8,292 nucleotides of DNA, taken from assembly GCA_017353855.1 (NCBI GenBank), contig JAFMSA010000153.1, positions 1-8,292 of the forward strand, given 5' to 3'. This DNA is from Alphaproteobacteria bacterium. GTDB taxonomy: Bacteria; Pseudomonadota; Alphaproteobacteria; ATCC43930; CGMCC-115725. Under the pieces are notes generated by a model. The model was not told the DNA's origin. It was given only the letters and a program-made list of their open reading frames with translations, and searched no databases. The position numbers and the translations under genes were made by a program. Shown one piece after another: positions 1 to 4,797 of the stretch (positions are counted from its first letter, which is position 1; each line of letters begins with the position of its first letter).

Positions 1-93
1 CAGCATTTCTACCTTGGCGCCGAGCTTGCTGCGGTAGAATTCGACCGCTTCTTCGCAACGGCCGTCAAAAAACAGGTAGGGCTGGACTTGCAT
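1..93 (-). CDS. VOC-superfamily (PhnB/YjdN-like) protein, N-terminal 31 residues only
   Basis: Reading leftward from the ATG at 93, the frame stays open to the window edge. It gives 31 residues beginning MQVQPYLFFDGRCEEAVEFY and continuing RSKLGAKVEML. The pattern (PYLxFDGxCxEAxxFYxxxLGA) is the first beta-alpha unit of the PhnB/YjdN branch of the vicinal-oxygen-chelate fold, a small soluble cytoplasmic family of about 130-150 residues. The precise reaction of most members is unknown; the old '3-demethylubiquinone methyltransferase' label is misleading. The start is supported by AGGA about 8 nt upstream on the minus strand (ACAGGAAACGCA then ATG). The gene is divergent from the MarR gene and shares its control region, so it is a plausible target of that regulator (inference). 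The metal-binding and C-terminal parts lie outside the window. Confidence 0.85.
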   Translation of the reverse strand, partial: MQVQPYLFFDGRCEEAVEFYRSKLGAKVEML

Positions 94-135
94 TGCGTTT
101 CCTGTACACGGTTGACGAGAACGAGAGTCCGCCGG

Positions 136-152
136 CGGCTCCGTCGGAGCCG
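136..152. repeat. GC-rich inverted repeat in the VOC-gene leader
   Basis: GGCTCCG and CGGAGCC flank a single T (137-151), and one more C-G pair can be added at 136/152. This gives a stem of about 7 bp with a 3-nt loop. It lies 43 nt upstream of the VOC start codon and is probably in its 5' leader. No T tract follows on either strand, so I do not call it a terminator. It could be a leader hairpin or chance in GC-rich DNA. Confidence 0.35.
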
Positions 153-166
153 GCGCCCGGTCGGCC

Positions 167-196
167 TTGACGCATTACGTTGATATCAACATTTCT
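167..196 (+). promoter_or_regulatory. Candidate promoter of the MarR gene
   Basis: TTGACG at 167-172 matches five of six bases of the -35 consensus. A loose -10 (ATTTCT, 191-196) follows 18 bases later. The operator-like palindrome at 179-190 falls between the two boxes, the usual geometry for steric autorepression. The -10 is weak, and a start site about 7 nt after it would leave almost no leader before the ATG at 202. The exact start site is therefore uncertain. Confidence 0.35.
179..190. promoter_or_regulatory. Perfect 12-bp palindrome, probable MarR operator
   Basis: GTTGATATCAAC is its own reverse complement and ends 11 nt before the MarR start codon. MarR dimers bind short AT-centred palindromes of this kind, usually in the intergenic region shared with a divergent target gene. 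Seen: the palindrome, its position and the divergent layout. Inferred: that the adjacent MarR protein binds here and controls both itself and the VOC gene. Confidence 0.6.
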
Positions 197-201
197 AGGC
201 C

Positions 202-648
202 ATGTCAAAGTGCCAGGAAGTTTCTTTCGAACTCACCCTCGAAGTCCGCGACACCTGTCTGTGCCTGCATCTTCGCAGAGCGGCGCGGGCGGTCGCGCGG
301 CGCTTTGACGCGGCATTGCGGCCGCTGGGGCTGACCAACGGTCAATTCTCCTTATTGATGTCGCTCAATCGCCCGGATCCGCCGAGCATCGGCAGTCTGT
401 CGGCATTGCTGGCGATGGACCGGACCACGTTGACGGCCAATCTGAAGCCTCTCCAGCGGCGGGGCCTGGTCGAGGTCATCGTCGATGGTGCCGACAAGCG
501 CACGCGCCGCCTCAGTTTGACGCCGGCAGGCTGCAGCATTCTGGCGGCCGCCTGCCCGATCTGGAAGCGCACCCATGCGGCAATCGACGACCTTCTCGCC
601 GGGTCGGGTCCCGATCGGCTCCGCGCCGAGCTGCGCGCGCTTTCCTGA
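202..648 (+). CDS. MarR-family winged-helix transcriptional regulator
   Basis: This 148-residue protein has the usual MarR length and layout. Residues 20-45 form a dimerisation helix ending in the typical LRPLGLTNGQFSLL stretch. The winged helix-turn-helix covers about 46-110, with the recognition helix around 72-90 (MDRTTLTANLKPLQRRGLV). The wing holds the family Asp-x-Arg pattern (D98-K-R100) followed by LTPAG. Two cysteines, C19 and C21, lie in the first helix near the position of the sensing cysteine of OhrR-type members, so oxidant or electrophile sensing is possible but unproven. The ATG at 202 is secure because an in-frame TAG lies at 196-198. Its Shine-Dalgarno site is poor (TAGG close to the start), consistent with low expression or a nearly leaderless mRNA. 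The gene is divergent from the VOC gene and probably autoregulated through the palindrome at 179-190. The ligand is unknown. Confidence 0.9.
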   Translation: MSKCQEVSFELTLEVRDTCLCLHLRRAARAVARRFDAALRPLGLTNGQFSLLMSLNRPDPPSIGSLSALLAMDRTTLTANLKPLQRRGLVEVIVDGADKRTRRLSLTPAGCSILAAACPIWKRTHAAIDDLLAGSGPDRLRAELRALS

Positions 649-670
649 CGGCGGTCACGTGGCCCGGTAG

Positions 671-690
671 GCCGGTCCGAATCGACCGGC
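671..690 (+). terminator. Hairpin after the MarR gene, possible terminator
   Basis: GCCGGTC (671-677) and GACCGGC (684-690) form a perfect 7-bp stem around a 6-nt loop, 22 nt past the MarR stop codon. No T tract follows, so it is either a weak or factor-assisted terminator or an mRNA 3'-end stabiliser. Its position between convergent genes supports a 3'-end role. Confidence 0.35.
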
Positions 691-749
691 GGTGGCCGCC
701 GCGCGAAGGGGCACACGCGGCGTTGCGTCACGCACCGGGTGAACCGGCC

Positions 750-777
750 GGGCAAGCAACCAGTTGGTTGAGCACCC
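750..777 (-). terminator. Imperfect hairpin after LLM1, possible 3'-end structure
   Basis: On the minus strand, CAACC and GGTTG pair around a 4-nt loop. After a 2x2 internal loop they are extended by two G-U and three G-C pairs (GGGTG with TGCCC). The wobble pairs exist only in minus-strand RNA, which fits a 3' structure for LLM1, whose stop codon lies about 50 nt upstream. There is no U tract. The rest of the 649-826 spacer shows no gene that I can support. Confidence 0.25.
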
Positions 778-826
778 AGGAAACAGGCAAGCCTTGACAA
801 GAATGCCGCCGGCTCTCCGGGCGCCG

Positions 827-1738
827 TCAGCGGGCGAAGGCGGCGGAGAGCTCCTCAAGCGCCGTCATCTGATTGCCGGCGATGGAGTTGGGGACGAGAA
901 CCGGCGTGTTGACGCCGGCGGCACGCCAGGCCTCCACACCTTCGCGTACCCTTGACGCCGGTCCATAGACGGTGTTGTCGGCGAGCCAGCGGTCGGTCAG
1001 GAAGTTCGCGATGTCGTCGTGGCGGTCGTCCTGTGCGGCTTTTTCGACGGCCGACATCTCCTCGATATAGCCCGCTTCCTTCCAATAGGCGCGATAGTTC
1101 GGGAGCAATGCGTAATGCACGAGGCGACGGCGGAGCAGCGACTTCGCCGCTTCGAGATCTTCCGAAATGCAGACCGGCAGCATATTGCCGATCAGGAAAT
1201 TCGGATCGCTGCGCTTGGCTGCCGGAATGACGGCGAGCGATTGCGGGACATGCGACAGACTGGCGTTGGCGAATACCACGCCCTCGGCAATCTCTGCGGC
1301 AAGGGCGACCATCTTCTTGCGCAGCGCGGCAAGGATGATCGGCGGCAATGCGCCGATCCCCTCGTAAGATCTGAGCTTTCCGACAAAGGCGCGGATATCG
1401 GCGAGAGGCTTCCCCGGCCTGACCCCGAGCCGCTGATAGGTCGGGCCGTGCGCGATGCCGATGCCAAACCGGAAACGCCCGGCGGAGACCTCGTGCAGAT
1501 AGGCCGCACCCTGCGCGAAATCTTCCACGCTCCGGGCGTAGATCGGCGCGATCGCCGTACCGAAGACGGTCCGCTGGGTCGCGAGCGCCAAACCCGTGCA
1601 TTGTGCCATATTGCCGAACCGACTCGGCACAAAGATGCCGCTAAAGCCTCGCCGGTCCATTTCTCTCGCGATATCGAGCGTGTAGTTCCGCCGCCCGGGT
1701 ACGGCGACGAGGCTGATCGCGGGTAAAGGCTCTGACAT
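827..1738 (-). CDS. LLM-class (luciferase-like, F420- or FMN-dependent) oxidoreductase, LLM1
   Basis: This 303-residue soluble protein has the luciferase-like TIM-barrel pattern. It begins with a first strand (AISLVAVPG, 7-15), then a helix leading to GFSGIFVPSRFGN (31-43), and a barrel segment VFGTAIAPIYARSVEDFAQGAAYLHE in two parts (58-83). The family signature GRFRFGIGIAHGPTYQRLG follows at 87-105, and the C-terminal part YGPASRVREGVEAWRAAGVNTPVL (258-281) resembles the usual 'GspeeVaerl..y..aGvd' segment. Members use reduced FMN or F420 in monooxygenation or hydride transfer; the cofactor and substrate here cannot be read. I chose the ATG at 1738 over an in-frame TTG at 1768. The ATG has AGGAG 8 nt upstream, and the extra ten residues (MEPSTPGATA) look non-native. 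The length is slightly short for the class but complete. The gene is divergent from the permease, so the two could share control. Confidence 0.85.
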   Translation of the reverse strand: MSEPLPAISLVAVPGRRNYTLDIAREMDRRGFSGIFVPSRFGNMAQCTGLALATQRTVFGTAIAPIYARSVEDFAQGAAYLHEVSAGRFRFGIGIAHGPTYQRLGVRPGKPLADIRAFVGKLRSYEGIGALPPIILAALRKKMVALAAEIAEGVVFANASLSHVPQSLAVIPAAKRSDPNFLIGNMLPVCISEDLEAAKSLLRRRLVHYALLPNYRAYWKEAGYIEEMSAVEKAAQDDRHDDIANFLTDRWLADNTVYGPASRVREGVEAWRAAGVNTPVLVPNSIAGNQMTALEELSAAFAR

Positions 1739-1904
1739 CGCTGTGGCTCCTGGGGTCGAAGGCTCCAATGGCGCGATCTTAATCGCCGCGGCACGACCGG
1801 CTATCCTGCATTTTTTTGCTCCCTGCGATAGAATGGGTTCAATCGCGCTTTGGGCTGCGATCTGATAATCGGCCCACGCTCAGGAACAACAAAGGGGAGG
1901 GCGG
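1739..1904. promoter_or_regulatory. Divergent control region between LLM1 and the permease
   Basis: This 166-bp gap must hold promoters for both genes. It contains a T7 run at 1811-1817, and a TAGAAT at 1829-1834 that could be a -10 for the permease but has no good -35. A small inverted repeat GCGAT-CTTA-ATCGC (1773-1786) is a possible operator. The permease Shine-Dalgarno is strong: AAAGGGGAGG at 1891-1900, ending 4 nt before its ATG. No confident promoter can be picked for either direction, and no small gene is evident. Confidence 0.45.
1747..1751 (-). promoter_or_regulatory. Ribosome binding site that sets the LLM1 start
   Basis: AGGAG on the minus strand lies 8 nt before the ATG at 1738. 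It would sit inside the coding sequence if translation began at the upstream TTG (1768), which has no comparable site. This is the main reason for the shorter gene model. Confidence 0.7.
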
Positions 1905-3548
1905 ATGTTCCAGCAAGTCATCAATCCGGCGGGCAACCTGTTTCTAACCTGGCTGATCGCGCTGCTGCCGGTGGCGCTGCTGCTGGTACTGCTGGCGGTG
2001 TTCCGTGTTTCCGCCTGGATTGCGACACTGATCGGCTCGATGGTCACGTTCCTCCTCGCCGCGTATGTCTGGCACATGCCGACGGGGCCGGGTCTGCGCG
2101 CCTACGTTTACGGCGCGGCCACGGGTGTGTGGAACGTCAACTGGATCACGTTCTGGGGCGTCGTACTGTTCAATACGCTGCAGGTCACAGGGCTGTTCGA
2201 TCGGTTCCGCGCCTGGCTACTGGCGCAAGGTACGGCCGATGTGCGGGTTCAGACAATTCTTTTTGCCTGGGCATTTGGCGCGCTGCTGGAGGGGCTTGTC
2301 GGCTTTGGCTATCCCTGGGCGGTTGTGGCCCCGATCCTGATTGTGCTTGGCATTCCCGATCTTGATGCGCTGCGCGTGGCTGCTATCGCCAACAACGCGC
2401 CGGTATCCTACGGCGCATTAGGCGCACCGATCATCGCACTTTCGGCGGTTACCGCAGGGACGCTGGGCATGCAACCCAATGACCTGCTGCTGCCCTATTC
2501 GAGTGCAGTCGGCCACATCGTCGCCATTTTGGCGCTATTGCCGCCCTGGATACTGCTCTATCTCGTCAGCGGCAGAAACGGCCTCGTCGAGGCTTGGCCG
2601 CTGGCAATTCTCGGGTCGCTCGGCTATATCGCCGGCCAGCTCCCGGTTGCGGTCTATCTCGGTCCGTACCTTCCCGACGTCGCCGGCTCGATCGTGTGTT
2701 TCGCAGTGCTTCTGGCGCTGTTGCGGGTATGGCGGCCGCGCAACATTGTCGGCTATGGCGGCCGGCCGCTGACGGCGGCCGAGATCGAGCGGGCGAACGC
2801 TGCCCACGGCCTCACAGCCGGTCAGGTCTTCGAGGCCTGGCTGCCCTTTGCAGTGCTGGTAGTCGTCGTGGTGTTGTGGACCGGACCGTGGTCGCCCCTG
2901 CCCAAGATCAGTTTGTTCGCGTTGAGCGAAGCCGCAGGCTCAGGGGTGGCGCCCGGAACCAAGGTCGCGGCGACCTTTATTTTTGCGCCATTTGTCGGCG
3001 GCACCGCGATACTTGCCTCCTGGGTCATCGTAGCGCTTCTGCTCCGGCTCAATCTCGCGCAGCTGGGCGAGATTTTCGGGCGCACCTGGCGGCAGATGTG
3101 GGGGGCGCTACTGGTGGGCGTTTTCATCTTCGGCCTTGCCTATGTGTACAATTTCTCCGGAATGGCCGGGTCGCTGGCCTTTGCCTTCTCCAAGATCGGG
3201 TGGGCTTTTATCATCGTGGCGCCGGTGCTGGGCTGGATCGGTGTCGCGCTCTCGGGCAGCAACACTTCGACGAACGCGATGTTCGGCACGTTTCAGGCGA
3301 TCGTCGGCAAGCTGCTGGGATTTCCGTTGCTGCTCCTGCCGACGCTCAACTCGGTGGGCGCCGAGATCGGCAAACCCGTAGCGCCGCAAACCGCGAGCGT
3401 TGGCGTCTCGACCACCCGTTTCGTACGTAATGAAGGCGCAGTGATCCGCCACAATATGGGCTGGACCTTTCTGCTGCTCGGCTATCTGGTGGTGATCGGG
3501 ATCCTATGCCTCGCACTCTTTCCCGCCATTGCGGTGCTCCCGAAGTAA
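1905..3548 (+). CDS. L-lactate permease (LctP/LldP) family transporter
   Basis: This 547-residue integral inner-membrane protein matches the usual length of the LctP family (TC 2.A.14), proton-coupled importers of lactate, glycolate and related 2-hydroxy-monocarboxylates. Hydrophobic segments run throughout, for example about 12-33, 36-56, 80-98, 115-150, 201-222, 231-251, 258-275, 310-326, 355-381, 397-417, 428-450 and 519-543. Family landmarks are visible: AFGALLEGLVGFGYPWAV (123-140), NNAPVSYGALGAP (163-175), SGSNTSTNAMFGTFQ (450-464) and EIGKPVAPQTASVGVS (487-502). The N terminus also fits (NLFLTWLIALLPVALLL). The strong Shine-Dalgarno supports the ATG at 1905. No lactate dehydrogenase (lldD, lldEFG) or lactate regulator (lldR) is in view, so the substrate may be another hydroxy- or keto-acid. 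It is divergent from LLM1 and convergent with LLM2. The family call is firm; the substrate is not. Confidence 0.93.
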   Translation: MFQQVINPAGNLFLTWLIALLPVALLLVLLAVFRVSAWIATLIGSMVTFLLAAYVWHMPTGPGLRAYVYGAATGVWNVNWITFWGVVLFNTLQVTGLFDRFRAWLLAQGTADVRVQTILFAWAFGALLEGLVGFGYPWAVVAPILIVLGIPDLDALRVAAIANNAPVSYGALGAPIIALSAVTAGTLGMQPNDLLLPYSSAVGHIVAILALLPPWILLYLVSGRNGLVEAWPLAILGSLGYIAGQLPVAVYLGPYLPDVAGSIVCFAVLLALLRVWRPRNIVGYGGRPLTAAEIERANAAHGLTAGQVFEAWLPFAVLVVVVVLWTGPWSPLPKISLFALSEAAGSGVAPGTKVAATFIFAPFVGGTAILASWVIVALLLRLNLAQLGEIFGRTWRQMWGALLVGVFIFGLAYVYNFSGMAGSLAFAFSKIGWAFIIVAPVLGWIGVALSGSNTSTNAMFGTFQAIVGKLLGFPLLLLPTLNSVGAEIGKPVAPQTASVGVSTTRFVRNEGAVIRHNMGWTFLLLGYLVVIGILCLALFPAIAVLPK

Positions 3549-3584
3549 GGCGATCTCACCGACCGGGGGACCGTCGGGCTTACT
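3544..3584. terminator. Inverted repeat spanning the two convergent stop codons
   Basis: AGTAAG (3544-3549) and CTTACT (3579-3584) are reverse complements that include the TAA stops of the permease and LLM2. Inside them, CCGAC (3559-3563) and GTCGG (3573-3577) pair as well. The structure fills the whole 31-bp gap and could work as a bidirectional terminator, though it has no long T tract. Part of the symmetry follows simply from both genes ending in TAA. Confidence 0.35.
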
Positions 3585-4782
3585 CCGCCGCCTGCGGGGT
3601 GATTTGCACGGAGTTGGGGCCGTAGCGCTCGCGGAAGGGTGCGGTATCGATCTCCTCGAGCTCGATCTCGCGGCTCAGCACCTTGGCTTTCCAGGCCTCC
3701 TGCTCGGGTACCCGGGCGTGGAATTCAGGCATTACCTCACGGGCGAAGAGCTCGAGGCTCTCGCAAATGTGCTCATGCGTGTTATTGCCGGCCTGGTTCA
3801 ACAGAATGACCTGGTCGATATGCGAGGTCTCGAACCGCCGGAGCTTGAGACGCAATGTTTCGGGCGAGCCGATCAGCCCGCCGGAAAGCGCGCGGGCGAG
3901 GCCCTCGGGATTGGCACGCTTCCACTTTTCGTATTCCTCCCACAGATTGACGGCGCCGGGGTCCGGCCGTCTGCGAAATGCGCTCTGGCCGTAAAAACGC
4001 AATGCGAATTGAAAGAATGGTATGCCGTCGGCCCGGCGCCGCGCCTCCTCGTCGGTCTCGGCGCACATGAAATAGCTGGTCAAGGCGATGTTGGGGTTGG
4101 TTACGTAGTCGGTCAGCCTGTGCAGCCGCTTCGTGAAGGCGTTGTAATAGGCGTGCACCCAGGCATGCGCTGCGCCGGCGCTCAAGAACTGGAACGCGAG
4201 CGCCCCCAAGCCACGGCGACCGGCCATTTCGATCGTTTCCAGCTGCGAGCAGGCGACCCATAGGGGTGGATGCGGCTTCTGCAGTGGCTTGGGTACGACA
4301 TTGCGCAGCGGGAAATCGAAATAGGTGCCGTGATATTCGCAGCCGCCCTCTTTGAACATCGGTACCACTGCGCGCACCGCGTCTTCCCACACCGCCCGCT
4401 TTTCCTCGAAAGAGCGATCGAACGGTTCGAGCTCGGTGATGCTGGCGCTTTCGCCCATGCCGAATTCGACGCGGCCGCGGCTGACCAGGTCGAGAGCTGC
4501 GATCCGTTCGGCGACGCGAGCGGGATGGGCGGTCGTCAATTGCATGATGCCGTGCGCCAGTCGGATCTGCCGGGTGCGTTGGCTGGCGGCGGCGAGGAAA
4601 ACCTCCGGCGCCGGCGAATGCGAATACTCCTCGAGGAAATGATGCTCGACCTCCCAGGCAAAGTCGTACCCGAGACGGTCGGCAAGCTCGAGCTGATCGA
4701 GCGCGTTCTGGTAGAGGTTGAACTCGCCGTCGCTGCGCCAGGGCCGTGGCAGTTGCAGCTCGTAAAATATGCCGAATTTCAT
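3580..4782 (-). CDS. LLM-class flavin-dependent oxidoreductase with Glu-His-His-Phe motif, LLM2
   Basis: This 400-residue soluble protein has a luciferase-like TIM barrel. The first strand is MKFGIFYELQ (1-10). Then come LELADRLGYDFAWEVEHHF (31-49), with E46-H47-H48-F49 as in the alpha chain of bacterial luciferase (EHHF), and IRLAHGIMQLTTAHPARVAERIAALD (73-98). RGRVEFGMG (102-110) is followed by KPHPPLWVAC (169-178) and GGLIGSPETLRLKLRRFE (301-318). The region ends HICESLELFAREVMPEF (338-354), typical of FMN-using class members. A charged tail (about 355-400) extends past the barrel. The start is supported by GGGAG 6 nt upstream. It is a different subfamily from LLM1, with little visible similarity outside the shared fold. 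It begins 15 nt after the peptidase stop, so the two are almost certainly cotranscribed. A monooxygenase role is likely; the substrate is unknown. Confidence 0.9.
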   Translation of the reverse strand: MKFGIFYELQLPRPWRSDGEFNLYQNALDQLELADRLGYDFAWEVEHHFLEEYSHSPAPEVFLAAASQRTRQIRLAHGIMQLTTAHPARVAERIAALDLVSRGRVEFGMGESASITELEPFDRSFEEKRAVWEDAVRAVVPMFKEGGCEYHGTYFDFPLRNVVPKPLQKPHPPLWVACSQLETIEMAGRRGLGALAFQFLSAGAAHAWVHAYYNAFTKRLHRLTDYVTNPNIALTSYFMCAETDEEARRRADGIPFFQFALRFYGQSAFRRRPDPGAVNLWEEYEKWKRANPEGLARALSGGLIGSPETLRLKLRRFETSHIDQVILLNQAGNNTHEHICESLELFAREVMPEFHARVPEQEAWKAKVLSREIELEEIDTAPFRERYGPNSVQITPQAAE

Positions 4783-4788
4783 CCCGTT

Positions 4789-4793
4789 CTCCC
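4789..4793 (-). promoter_or_regulatory. Ribosome binding site of LLM2 in the intercistronic gap
   Basis: GGGAG on the minus strand lies 6 nt before the LLM2 ATG and a few nt after the peptidase TGA (4800-4798). Thus the 15-nt gap holds only a translation signal, with no room for a promoter. This supports a two-gene operon read from the peptidase into LLM2. Confidence 0.65.
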
Positions 4794-4797
4794 GCGC

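Noticed and set aside
342..800. Minus-strand open frame across the MarR gene and the following spacer
   Set aside because: It is Arg/Pro-rich without any family pattern, overlaps a well-supported MarR gene, and its low-complexity look is typical of GC-rich antisense frames.
1019..1726. Plus-strand open frame opposite LLM1
   Set aside because: It lies almost wholly antisense to a recognised gene and shows only the composition typical of a reverse frame.
1739..1768. Upstream TTG start for LLM1 adding ten residues
   Set aside because: The added residues cover the AGGAG site that serves the ATG at 1738, and no ribosome binding site supports the TTG.
3529..4263. Long plus-strand open frame (about 244 codons) opposite LLM2
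   Set aside because: It is the antisense shadow of a clearly conserved luciferase-like gene, has no recognisable motif or good ribosome binding site, and long antisense frames are expected in GC-rich DNA.
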